From positions 1-34,655 of the forward strand of contig NZ_LHZV01000043.1 of assembly GCF_001581005.1 (NCBI RefSeq): 34,655 bases of DNA, given 5' to 3'. Under the pieces are notes generated by a model. It ran no database searches and was not told where the DNA came from. It saw only the letters and a list, made by a program, of their open reading frames with translations. Position numbers and translations under genes: made by a program. This DNA comes from Acetobacter orleanensis. Its GTDB lineage: Bacteria; Pseudomonadota; Alphaproteobacteria; Acetobacterales; Acetobacteraceae. This document shows positions 25,191-33,685 of the stretch, piece by piece. Positions within the stretch are counted from its first letter, which is position 1. Each line of letters begins with the position of its first letter.

Positions 25191-26807
25191 TCAAAAAGGT
25201 ATGATGCACTCTGCTGGGTAGTGAAGGGCTTCAATAACCTGCTGAAGATTGGCAACGTCAATCCCGCTGGTATAGTTCATGGTTCCTTGCGATTTGTGGG
25301 ACGCTTCATGCCCGAGCACGGTGTCAATCCAGAGTTCGCGGATATGGGCTTCCTGATTTCTAAGTTTTGTCGAGACGGTATGGCGGAAGGAATGGAATGT
25401 CACTGCTTCTGGCAGACCAAGCCGCTTTTTGTGCTTTGAGAAGGATCGGGCAAAGTTATCGCCCCGTTCACCAGAAGTAGAAACGGTCAGGTCCGGGAAC
25501 AGATATTTTGCACCATTGTCCTCAACTAGATTCAGCCCCTCCACTCTGAGCAGACTGGAATGAATGGGAATGATACGGGTGCCCGCTGACGTTTTGGGAG
25601 ACCAGCCATCTTCGGGGTGAGGGCGGACATGGAAGCAGGATACTCCGTCGATCACCTCAATATCCTGTCTGCGTAAATTGCAGATTTCGCCTAACCGCAT
25701 ACCTGTGAACATGCCGATGCTGATAATGCCAACCCAGGTTCGGTGAGAGACAGCCGTTCCTGACCACTGAGTGCGGGCGAGCAAAGCCAGTTCACCGTCA
25801 GTCCATCCCCGGCGGACAATCTTCTTGGTGACATTGAAATCCCAGCCCGACCATGGGTTTTTGTCGGCAAAGTCTCGTTTGACCAGATGTCCCCATAACG
25901 CGGACAGTCGGGAAAAGTGGTTTTTGACGGTTTTCCCGCCAACCGTTTCCAAGCCGCGTTCTTGAGTTTGTGCAATGACAACACGTAACGGGAGAACAGT
26001 CTTGCCCTTCCCATGTGTTGCGGGCAGGGAAGAGAGCAGGTCAAAAAATTCTCCCGCCACGTTGCCGGTAATCTGTCGCACGGGCATGTCGCCAAAAGCT
26101 TCAATAAACAGACCGATAGTCTTCTGGGTGGCTTTTATGGTGTCGGCACTCTTTGTTTTGTCGGAATAGATGAAGCGTTCAGCCATGGTTGAAAGAAGAG
26201 GCGATGAAATTTTAGGGGCGGGTTTGCGCTCTTGCGGTGCAGGTGAGGCCATTGTCTGTGGCACCGGCTGGACAATATGGGCAGGCTGACGGCTCTGGAT
26301 GTCAACGATCATGCCGGACAGGCGGTCGGCTTCCGCCTTGAGCATTTTCTTTTCCTGTTTGCTCAGGGCAACGCCGGTGGTGAGCTGCTGACGCAGACTG
26401 TCAAAGCGCTGACCGATCTCGCGTATCTTTCTTGAGCTTTCATCGAGGAAGGCGTTTTCGCTCTGAATTCTTTCGAGCAGGGCCATGTTATGGGTGGCAT
26501 CGCGAATTTTGCGGTCAAGGGCATGGCACTCTTCAGCTAGGGCGAGCGTCTCTTCCTGATCCCGGATCATTTGGGCCTGAACGGCCAGCAGGTCTTTCAT
26601 CAGATCGGTATCAGGCTTCTCGTCCATCATCCTTGCCCTTTCAAACAGTGTGCCCGTGACTGCATAGAGGGCAGCCGCCCGTTCTCGGGCAATGAGCTTA
26701 CTCTGAGTCTGTAAGGAAAGGGAGATTTCGGTTTTGCCGAGGCAGGCTTGCACGGCCTGAGGAACCGCGCGACGAAAGTGGTAGTGTGACCCTATGAGGC
26801 GGAGCAT
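25191..26807 (-). CDS. Tyrosine recombinase/integrase, long type (element 5)
   Basis: This 538-aa recombinase starts MLRLIGSHYHFRRAVP. A coiled Glu/Lys/Arg-rich segment spans about residues 60-170. The catalytic domain has TGMRLGEI, HSFRHTVST, LGHEASHKS and MNYTSG (Tyr near 512), all intact. The ATG at 26805-26807 follows GGGAACTCGTC. It is the same type as the partial genes at both window edges. The att core lies about 87 bases upstream. Confidence 0.93.
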   Translation of the reverse strand: MLRLIGSHYHFRRAVPQAVQACLGKTEISLSLQTQSKLIARERAAALYAVTGTLFERARMMDEKPDTDLMKDLLAVQAQMIRDQEETLALAEECHALDRKIRDATHNMALLERIQSENAFLDESSRKIREIGQRFDSLRQQLTTGVALSKQEKKMLKAEADRLSGMIVDIQSRQPAHIVQPVPQTMASPAPQERKPAPKISSPLLSTMAERFIYSDKTKSADTIKATQKTIGLFIEAFGDMPVRQITGNVAGEFFDLLSSLPATHGKGKTVLPLRVVIAQTQERGLETVGGKTVKNHFSRLSALWGHLVKRDFADKNPWSGWDFNVTKKIVRRGWTDGELALLARTQWSGTAVSHRTWVGIISIGMFTGMRLGEICNLRRQDIEVIDGVSCFHVRPHPEDGWSPKTSAGTRIIPIHSSLLRVEGLNLVEDNGAKYLFPDLTVSTSGERGDNFARSFSKHKKRLGLPEAVTFHSFRHTVSTKLRNQEAHIRELWIDTVLGHEASHKSQGTMNYTSGIDVANLQQVIEALHYPAECIIPF

Positions 26808-26893
26808 GACGAGTTCCCAGTCTGGGAAGACAAACGGGAAAATCCCGCAGACCCGTCAAATTCTCATTTTACTGTTATATTTCAAGAGTTTAG

Positions 26894-26921
26894 TGGTGCG
26901 AACTGCGGGACTCGAACCCGC
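26894..26921 (-). repeat. tRNA 3'-end att core, copy 5 (boundary of elements 5 and 6)
   Basis: Complete tRNA 3' end on the minus strand (T-arm, AGTTCGC acceptor, A, CCA), identical in core to copy 1. Confidence 0.8.
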
Positions 26922-27040
26922 TCGCTTTGGTCGCAACCAATCGAACAACCCATTGAAACAGAACGATAATTTCAGACGAAATCATCCTTCACATGGTGAC
27001 TGCGGGTTCACCGTGCGGGCAAACCCGTGGGGCAGTCAAG
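26922..27040. repeat. Element-end repeat, type A, copy 3
   Basis: Same block as at 862-980. The stem-loop at 26997-27038 keeps both arms (TGACTGC/GCAGTCA and GGGTT/AACCC), while the loop differs from copy 1 (accgtgcggg against actctgcggg). Confidence 0.6.
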
Positions 27041-27162
27041 AGGGGTCTATATATGAGGCTCAGTTAAGCAGTGGAGGTTAAATTAGGTTGGGCAACAAGA
27101 GATGGAAGTTATGCTAATATATCTTTGGACGGAAAAACAACGCATAAATAAGTGGTGGCGTA

Positions 27163-27408
27163 ATGGAACAGTTCGATGAAGTTGTTGTAAAAAACAGCAA
27201 AAAATACAATGGTGAAAAAGGATATATATCTGGGATTAGCAGCGATAATGGAAAAATATTTTCTTATGCTGTTTTTCTGTTTTGTAATGATCGTGTTGTT
27301 ATGTTTTCCCCGAACGAATTACAAAAAACAGGAAAGAAAATTCTCAAAAAAGATTTTTTCACTGGTGAAACTATAAAAATAACAATGAAAGGCCATTTTA
27401 TAAAATAA
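27163..27408 (+). CDS. Small protein, possible Imm31-like immunity protein
   Basis: This 81-aa protein is the only intact cargo gene of element 6. The pattern FDEVVVKNSKKYNGEKGYIS, then SYAVFLF and SPNELQKTGKKI, with short beta strands and a final Glu-Leu-x-x-Thr-Gly, resembles the Imm31 family of immunity proteins that protect against polymorphic toxins. I cannot confirm this by eye. No toxin gene is seen upstream; a 26-codon open stretch from a GTG at 27071 (ending at 27151) could be a toxin remnant. The gene is AT-rich and has only a weak GTGG ribosome site. Confidence 0.6.
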   Translation: MEQFDEVVVKNSKKYNGEKGYISGISSDNGKIFSYAVFLFCNDRVVMFSPNELQKTGKKILKKDFFTGETIKITMKGHFIK

Positions 27409-27582
27409 AAATACACTGTATATTTGCTTTTCAATAAAAAATAAAGTTGATGCTCAATTAAGAGCGAAGGGAAAAACTGTTGATTATGAGTGCAGGAGAG
27501 GTGCTTCTAAATTATTAATTAATCTAGCGATGTCTTGACGCAGAAGTACGAACAATAGGCACGATCGGTTTTCTGTAATTTA

Positions 27583-27660
27583 GGGGTCAACGGGGGAGGA
27601 ACTCCCCCTTGCCAGCTGTTGAATGCTACCTTGGGTAGCCATTCGACACTGCTGGCTCCC
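27583..27660 (+). repeat. Structured hairpin element F
   Basis: GGGGTCAACGGGGGAGGAAC and CTCCCCC are followed by stem TGTTGAAT/ATTCGACA around GCTACC-TT-GGGTAGC, then CTGCTGGCTCCC. Its second hairpin is identical to that of copy D. Confidence 0.77.
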
Positions 27661-27662
27661 TT

Positions 27663-29036
27663 TTAAAACGCTGTCTTTTTGAAGGCTGTTTCCGGGTAAC
27701 TTATGGCCTCCACCGTCTGCCTGAGATTGGCTGTTGAAATGCTGGTCAGGTAGGTTGTGGTGCCCTGACTTTTATGGGTTGCTTCATGGCCAAGCAGGCG
27801 GTCAATCCATACTTCTCTGATATTGGCGTCTGCGTTTCTGAGTTGAGTTGATACAGTGTGCCGGAACGAGTGGAAGGTGATTTCCGCTGGCAGGCCAATC
27901 CGGGTCTTGAGCAATGAAAAAGCCCGTCCCAGTGCTGCGCCCCTTGCACCCTGTTTTGAGGTTTCCAGACCGGGAACGAGGTAAGGCCCGTCAGCGTTAT
28001 TCTTAAAAGCCAGAACTCCCGCTTCAATGAGTTTTGAATGGACAGGCACCCCGCGAGTGCTGGCGTCAGTTTTTGGTGTCCATCCGTCATCAGAATGTGG
28101 TCTGACCATAAAGCAGGGGACACCATCAATGTTTTGGAGATCTTCTTTGCGTAGGGTGCAAATTTCGCCCAATCGCATTCCGCTATAAGCTGCAATAAGA
28201 GTAACCAGCCGGAAAGTTTGTTCCGGCACAGAAGTACTATGCCATGATGCAGAGGCCAGCAAAGCCAGCTATCTGGCAGTCCAGCTTTTGCGTATGGTCC
28301 TTTGCCCATTCTCGAAATTCCAGCCCGTCCATGGGTTCCGTGTGACCAACTCCCTTTGGTGTAACTGGTTCCAGAGGGCAGAGAGACGCATCATATGGTT
28401 TTTGACGCTCTTGCCACTCAAGGTGGGCTGGCCTTCCTCTCTGGCCCTCTGTGCTTCTTCTTCAAGGGTAAGGCTACTTTTACGTTTGCCCAGCGATGCT
28501 GGAAGAGAAAACAGCAGGTCACGGAAGGCTCCAGCCTTTTCGCCCCCTATGATGGATACAGGGGCATCTCCAAACGCTTGCAGAAAGAGGTCCACTGCCC
28601 GCTGGGTCGCTTTCTTGGTGTCAGCACTGGCATGAGGATTATCCAGCACGAAGCGTTTCAGGGCACCGGAGAGCATTAAAGGGGTTGCTTTGGGTGCTTT
28701 GGCCGTTTTCTTCATCGTTCGGGGTTTTGGCATCGCTGCTGAAACTGGCACGGCCTCCGTTTCCTGAGCAGATGAAGGCAGGTTCACGCTCTGCAAATCC
28801 CGCAGTGAAACCCGCAGTCCTTCAAGCCTGCTTAAAGCGTCTGGTTTAGCCAGCACAGAATGGGCTTGCATGAACAGTTCGGTGGTTCTGGCATGAAGCA
28901 GAGAAGCGCGTTTGCGGGCTTCGTTCTGGTAGCCGGTTTTCAGAGAAACCCAGATTTCCCGCCGGTTTAAGGCTGCTCGCAGGGCAGGGGGAACGATACG
29001 GCGGAAGTGGTAAGTGGTGCCTCTAACTCGGAGCAT
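27663..29036 (-). pseudogene. Tyrosine recombinase/integrase, short type, broken by an amber codon (element 6)
   Basis: The frame matches the intact 457-aa short-type integrases over its full length with no insertion or deletion. At 28269-28271 a TAG replaces the Glu codon of the conserved SWTARELALLASASWHS. The upstream part (N-terminal and core-binding domains) and the downstream part (SGMRLGEI, HSFRHTVST, LGHEATHKS, TTYLTS) remain well preserved, so the mutation is recent or the stop is sometimes suppressed. Without readthrough the protein lacks its whole catalytic domain. Element 6 would then depend on an integrase from a neighbour to move. Confidence 0.88.
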
Positions 29037-29124
29037 AAAATCTTCCCTCAGTGGGGAAGGACGATGGAGCAAAGACAGCTTTTGCCCCTCATTCAGCCGA
29101 AAAATCGTGCTATTTCAGGTGTCT

Positions 29125-29152
29125 GTGGTGCGAACTGCGGGACTCGAACCCG
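29125..29152 (-). repeat. tRNA 3'-end att core, copy 6 (boundary of elements 6 and 7)
   Basis: Complete tRNA 3' end on the minus strand, next to the type B end repeat. Confidence 0.8.
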
Positions 29153-29270
29153 CATCAACCCGCAGTGACACTTTTCTAACCCATTGAAACAGCTAAAAGA
29201 ATATGACGCGCTGTCTTCTGATTGGTGTTCTGGTTCCTAGAAGTGGTTAAACAATCTGGGAGAGGCACTA
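29153..29270. repeat. Element-end repeat, type B, copy 2
   Basis: It matches 17252-17370 with scattered changes (tcaacccgcagtgacactt, TCTAACCCATTGAAACAG, then a similar gcgctgtcttctgattgg). It marks the left end of element 7. Confidence 0.6.
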
Positions 29271-29282
29271 AATAGAAAATAT

Positions 29283-30578
29283 TTATATTTTCTTAAGGAT
29301 TATGATGCTCTCATTTGTCATGGTCGGTGTCACCTCTCCTTTTATGTTTGTAGCACTTACCTGTGATGGCATTCTTTTATTTGGTATGTCTCTGTAATGT
29401 ATGTTTTTAAGTTTGAATCCAATACTATTAGCAAGCTCTGATATTATAATATCTGTATGTAATTTTATGTCGTGAACTATACGCGATGCAGTAACCAAAA
29501 CAAAAAACTTATCTTTTTTTAAATATTTATGAGAATTTTTCAGGCACATAAACAAATCATAATAAAAACAAACAATATCGCTTAGTCTTTTTTCATTTTT
29601 TTTATCGTTACCATTTTCTCCTCTTAGTTTAAATAGTTCTATTATATTTTTCATTGTTATAGAATTTTTTATGAGCGTAGCTTCTTGCAATGGAGAAGAT
29701 TTTTTGCCTCCTAATAATTCGTTATCTAGTCGTGCAATGGGGGTGCCTGAAATGCTATTTAAATTTAAAAATTGAGACGAAAGTCGAGAGAATTGCCCAT
29801 AAGCAACCGTAGTCTTACTATCGCCATAAGGGGGGGATGTGACAATTAAATCGACGCTTTCTTCATTTATATTTTTATTTAAATATCTAGAATCCATATT
29901 ATAGAACTCAGGAGCATAATAACTTTTGTCAGACAATTCTAAATTTAGTTCTTTTATTTTTTCAATATTTTTATTTAGGCTGCTTTCAAAAATTTTATAT
30001 ATTTCTTCTTTTGTATAGATTTTATTTAATTTATTTTTGTCACGATGCATTTTGAAACCGGAATGCTTGCATAAAGAAATATTCCTAATGATGTCACTAG
30101 CAGAAACCTTAGCGAGATCCCGAAATTTACAATCATCAATTTGACTTATAGAACCAAAGAGATCAGATAAAAACTGTATTGAATCGGGAGAAAACCAAAA
30201 TTCTATATTATCAAAATTAATTTTTTCATAGAATTTAGAATAATATAATCCTTTTAGATTCTGTTTTCCGTTTTCCATAACACTAATATCTATTGGCGTT
30301 GTTTTTACTTTTGATATTAAAAAAGCAAGAGGATTTAATTCTATGCCAATGGATTTTCTGCCAAGTATCATTGATTCTAAAAGAGTAGTTCCTGATCCTG
30401 AAAATATATCTAAGACAGTATCTCCTGCTTCTGTGTATAAATTTATTATTTTTTCCACAACTTCTGGAATGAACATTGCTGGATATTTGTGAATATCATG
30501 AGTTAATATCAAATCTCTTCTATTTTTGAATGTCCATTCGTTTAGCCACTGTAAAAAATCATTTGAAGAAAAAGACAT
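29283..30578 (-). CDS. DNA methyltransferase of an MvaI/BcnI-type restriction-modification system
   Basis: This 431-aa methyltransferase has LTHDIHKYPAMFIPEVVEKI (motif X) near residues 26-45, then DIFSGSGTTLLES (motif I, SAM binding) at about 57-69, and TSPPYGDS (motif IV, catalytic) at about 247-254. The S-P-P-Y form is common in enzymes that make N4-methylcytosine. About 180 residues lie between motifs I and IV and may hold the target-recognition region. I chose the ATG at 30576-30578 (MSFSSNDFLQWLNEW); the frame extends 21 codons further, but that part covers the control region. The gene is divergent from the controller and nuclease genes. Confidence 0.82.
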   Translation of the reverse strand: MSFSSNDFLQWLNEWTFKNRRDLILTHDIHKYPAMFIPEVVEKIINLYTEAGDTVLDIFSGSGTTLLESMILGRKSIGIELNPLAFLISKVKTTPIDISVMENGKQNLKGLYYSKFYEKINFDNIEFWFSPDSIQFLSDLFGSISQIDDCKFRDLAKVSASDIIRNISLCKHSGFKMHRDKNKLNKIYTKEEIYKIFESSLNKNIEKIKELNLELSDKSYYAPEFYNMDSRYLNKNINEESVDLIVTSPPYGDSKTTVAYGQFSRLSSQFLNLNSISGTPIARLDNELLGGKKSSPLQEATLIKNSITMKNIIELFKLRGENGNDKKNEKRLSDIVCFYYDLFMCLKNSHKYLKKDKFFVLVTASRIVHDIKLHTDIIISELANSIGFKLKNIHYRDIPNKRMPSQVSATNIKGEVTPTMTNESIIILKKI

Positions 30579-30583
30579 AAAAC

Positions 30584-30595
30584 AACCTATAGGTT
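30584..30595. promoter_or_regulatory. Palindrome between methyltransferase and controller genes
   Basis: AACCTATAGGTT, a perfect 12-base palindrome, lies 5 bases upstream of the methyltransferase ATG in the divergent control region. It is a candidate binding site for the XRE controller protein. Confidence 0.45.
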
Positions 30596-30607
30596 TTTGT
30601 TTACCGG

Positions 30608-30623
30608 ATTTTATTATTGCACA
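30608..30623 (+). repeat. 16-base direct repeat, left copy
   Basis: ATTTTATTATTGCACA also occurs exactly at 31706-31721. The two copies flank the controller and nuclease genes. The repeat is AT-rich, so chance is possible. Confidence 0.45.
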
Positions 30624-30659
30624 CTTAGCTTCACAACTCAATCAGAGGCGAAAACGTGA

Positions 30660-30890
30660 ATGCTTCTTGGTAATAAAATTGGGAGAAAGATTGTAAGAAT
30701 TAGACGGGAAAGAGATTTATCTCAAGAGGATCTGGCTCATAGATGCAATGTTTCTCAGGCTTGGATAAATAAAATAGAAGTAGGAAAAAGTATACCGTCT
30801 ATAAAGTTCTTGTATGTTCTTTCAAAAAATCTCAATTGTGATGTTTTTGATCTTATTCCAACAATAGAAGAGGTAAAAAATTATGTGTGA
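30660..30890 (+). CDS. XRE-family controller (C) protein of the restriction-modification system
   Basis: This 76-aa protein is a single helix-turn-helix domain: IVRIRRERDLSQEDLAHRCN, then VSQAWINKIEVGKSIPS. Its length and position fit C proteins, which first activate and then limit expression of the nuclease so that methylation comes first. It overlaps the nuclease gene by 8 bases, so the two are translationally coupled, and it is divergent from the methyltransferase gene. Confidence 0.85.
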   Translation: MLLGNKIGRKIVRIRRERDLSQEDLAHRCNVSQAWINKIEVGKSIPSIKFLYVLSKNLNCDVFDLIPTIEEVKNYV

Positions 30891-31629
30891 TGATATTTCT
30901 AGATTTAAAGAAGATTTTTTAAAAGTAAAAGATCTTGGTTTTGTTCGTTCATCGAGAACCAATAGCACTGGTGTTGGAAAAACATTTGAGGATTTTGTTG
31001 GTGTTGCTGAAAACAATCTAAAAGAACCAGACTTGCACGGGTTTGAAGTTAAAGCACAGAGAAGTTACTCAGGAAGTTACGTCACTTTGTGTACGAAATC
31101 ACCTACTCATCCTATAAAAGCTAATCAATATATAAAGGATAAATATGGATACCCCGATCAAAGTCATCCAAATATTAAGGTAATACATACATCTATATTC
31201 CATAATAAATTCTCGATCAACAGTTATTCTGGAGTAAAGTTTAGATTGCAAGTTGATTTATTAGAGAAGAGAGTTTATGTTCTTGTTTTTAATTTAAATG
31301 AGGAGGTAATCGACTCATCTATATACTATTCTTTTGAGAGTATAGATAATGCTCTTAGAAAAATAAAAAATCTTGCTTATGTATCGGCTCAAACAGAAAA
31401 AAGGAATTTTGAAGAATTCTTTCATTTTACCAATGCTATTCTTTTTTCTGAAATGAAAGGATTAGACCATTTTCTTCAGGAGATTATTAATGGAAATATA
31501 ATGTATGATGTAAGAATAGGTGCGTATAAAAGCGGGAATAAAATTGGGAAAGCACATGACCATGGCTCTGGTTTTCGGATAAAAAGAATGCTTCTGAATG
31601 GTATGTATGATAAATATTTAGAAATTTAA
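30883..31629 (+). CDS. MvaI/BcnI-family type II restriction endonuclease
   Basis: This 248-aa nuclease starts with LGFVRSSRTNSTGVGKTFED and continues ENNLKEPDLHGFEVKAQR, which is the MvaI/BcnI-family core. Asp50, Glu55 and Lys57 form the PD-(D/E)xK type active site. Family members of this size cut short sequences such as CCWGG or CCSGG as monomers; the exact target here cannot be told. A terminator-like hairpin follows about 45 bases after the stop. The active-site residues are intact and the cognate methyltransferase is beside it, so the system is probably active. Confidence 0.87.
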   Translation: MCDDISRFKEDFLKVKDLGFVRSSRTNSTGVGKTFEDFVGVAENNLKEPDLHGFEVKAQRSYSGSYVTLCTKSPTHPIKANQYIKDKYGYPDQSHPNIKVIHTSIFHNKFSINSYSGVKFRLQVDLLEKRVYVLVFNLNEEVIDSSIYYSFESIDNALRKIKNLAYVSAQTEKRNFEEFFHFTNAILFSEMKGLDHFLQEIINGNIMYDVRIGAYKSGNKIGKAHDHGSGFRIKRMLLNGMYDKYLEI

Positions 31630-31675
31630 ATAAATTTTCTATTTTATTTTATAATTTTCTACAAGGTTCTGAATA

Positions 31676-31713
31676 AGAGGGCGTAGATGAGAACTATAGC
31701 CCTCTATTTTATT
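31676..31713 (+). terminator. Rho-independent terminator after the restriction endonuclease
   Basis: The arms AGAGGGC and GCCCTCT have an inner TAG/CTA pairing, followed by ATTTTATT. Confidence 0.6.
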
Positions 31714-31721
31714 ATTGCACA
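31706..31721 (+). repeat. 16-base direct repeat, right copy
   Basis: Exact copy of 30608-30623, overlapping the T-rich tail of the terminator. Confidence 0.45.
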
Positions 31722-31911
31722 ATTTTTTTCTGCACTATTTATTATAATAGGGGATGAAGCCAATTTTGAGATAAGATTGTAAATTTTTCTATTATTTTGT
31801 TCTATTCCATTGCTCAATGTGTTTCTGTTGAGCCAGTAAAATATTATAGAAATGTCGATTCCGTTTTTGTGCAAAGGATTCCAACTTCCGTTGCTGCGTA
31901 TTGAGCAAAGC

Positions 31912-33666
31912 TTATGAACAGCCAAAAGACGATGAGGGAGATAGTATAATCGAAATCTGTCGCTTTGTGGTGATTTGAAGGCGCGGAGATACTGGTTTCG
32001 TGGCAAGCAGGGCAGAGAGGCGTTTGATTTCATGTTGAGCAGCGTTTTTTTCGTCTGTGTGCGCTGTATTCCAAGCTTTGATATGCCGCTGACGCGCCTG
32101 AATGAGGTTGTCAAAACGCTGGATAAGCCATGGTTCAAGCTTCTTTTGGTCGGCCATAACTGAGAATTCAGCGTCATGGGTTTCTTTGAAGTGTTCGAGT
32201 AGAGGTTTTTGCTTCTCGCTTAGAACAGGTCGGATTGGTGCTGGAGGTTCCCAACGTAGTCCGACGATATGAAGCAGGGCTTGCACGACAAAGCGCAGCA
32301 TTTCCAAAAAATCATAGAAAAGCGCGTCTGCCTTTTTTTCAAGTTTTCTGATTTTTCCGGTCATACGCTGCCAGCGATTGTTTTCGACTGCCTGCCATTC
32401 TCCTTTTGCCGTGGCGTAACGGTCATAGCTTTTTCTTAACTGTTTTTGGTATGGTGCAAGCTGTCTGCGCCATGTCGCTATGGTTCTGTCTCTGTCCAGA
32501 GGTTTCCAGCTTGCTTCCGGGGCTTGCTGGTCGAGAATAGCCTGTTGTTGTGCAATCGCCGTTGTGATCTCCTTTCGAAATCGGGCATCCCCTGCACTGA
32601 TGATCCGGATAGAAGATGTGGGGCTGAGTGGTTCTGTTGCTGTCGTATCAACATCAGCCATCCGCTTGAGCCAGAGTTCTCTTTGCCATTCGCGTATTTT
32701 GGGTCGTTTTATAACGGGTCGTTTTCTGGGAGCAGTCTGAACGTCCGTGGTTGCGGGGATAGGATATTCCTCATAAAAATCAGGGGTTGTCCGGCGGATG
32801 GGTAAACGGGTGCTTTTGATATCTGTCTCTGGCTTGCTGACTGTGGGGTGCTGTTCTTCTGCAAGAAGCTTTCTGAACTCCACCATTCTGATTTTTGTGA
32901 GACGAGTAAAGCTACCGATCAGTTTTCCGTCCTGATCTTCAATGATGTGCGCTCCTGGCCGTTTATCCGCCCGGTCCCCTTCGCGCATGGTCAAGCTATG
33001 TTTCGTCAGTGCTGCACGGAAAGACTTTAATCCGTCAGACTGGCTCCAGAGAGAGGCAACAAGCTGTTTCAGTTGAGGAAGGTTAAGACCCTGTCGTTCA
33101 GCCATGCGGTGAGACTGGGAGGTATAGGCAGCACGGGGCTTGTCTGCTGGTTGCTCTGGCATAAGGGCATCGATCAGGTCTGCTTCCCGATGTTTGCCTT
33201 CCTTACGAAGCGCTTTGGCAATCGAGCGGTCATGACGTCCCGCGACTAGGGCATGACCCAGCCTGATTTCTTCCAGCCTTGCCAGCTTCTCCAGCCGTAT
33301 CCAGCTAAACCGGCTGCTGAGCACATGATCTTCCTGCCATTCCGGCAGGATGAGATGCCCATGCGTTGTTCCTTCCTTTTGGTGGATGATGAGGGTCATA
33401 TGACTGGCATCAGCTTTGAGTTCCTGACACAGACGACCAGCAAATTCAGCAAGCTGGGCATCGCTCATGGCTTGTGCTGGGTTAAAAGCGATATGGCGCA
33501 GGCCATAGGTCAGACCCTCACGTTTTGCCTCCCGCATATGGTCGCGCATCAGCCAGTCCGAACCAGCCAGCACGCGAATGACTTCATTTTTTGCACCATG
33601 CAGGACATGACGGCTCAAAGCCTCCGCACCACTGCGTGTTTTAATCCTGCTTTCCTTGACGATCAT
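31912..33666 (-). CDS. mobA: Relaxase / mobilization nuclease 3 (element 7)
   Basis: This 584-aa relaxase has LIIHQKEGTTHGHLILPEW, where the motif is H-Q-K-E, with Glu in place of the Asp found in the other two copies; the HGH pair is kept. GLTYGLRHIAFNPAQAM and the C-terminal LRFVVQALLHIVGL match relaxases 1 and 2. It lies 19 bases after mobC. The Asp to Glu change keeps the acidic ligand and may be neutral. It presumably mobilizes element 7 with its restriction-modification cargo. Confidence 0.87.
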   Translation of the reverse strand: MIVKESRIKTRSGAEALSRHVLHGAKNEVIRVLAGSDWLMRDHMREAKREGLTYGLRHIAFNPAQAMSDAQLAEFAGRLCQELKADASHMTLIIHQKEGTTHGHLILPEWQEDHVLSSRFSWIRLEKLARLEEIRLGHALVAGRHDRSIAKALRKEGKHREADLIDALMPEQPADKPRAAYTSQSHRMAERQGLNLPQLKQLVASLWSQSDGLKSFRAALTKHSLTMREGDRADKRPGAHIIEDQDGKLIGSFTRLTKIRMVEFRKLLAEEQHPTVSKPETDIKSTRLPIRRTTPDFYEEYPIPATTDVQTAPRKRPVIKRPKIREWQRELWLKRMADVDTTATEPLSPTSSIRIISAGDARFRKEITTAIAQQQAILDQQAPEASWKPLDRDRTIATWRRQLAPYQKQLRKSYDRYATAKGEWQAVENNRWQRMTGKIRKLEKKADALFYDFLEMLRFVVQALLHIVGLRWEPPAPIRPVLSEKQKPLLEHFKETHDAEFSVMADQKKLEPWLIQRFDNLIQARQRHIKAWNTAHTDEKNAAQHEIKRLSALLATKPVSPRLQITTKRQISIILSPSSSFGCS

Positions 33667-33685
33667 GACGCATGGTCACAGACAA

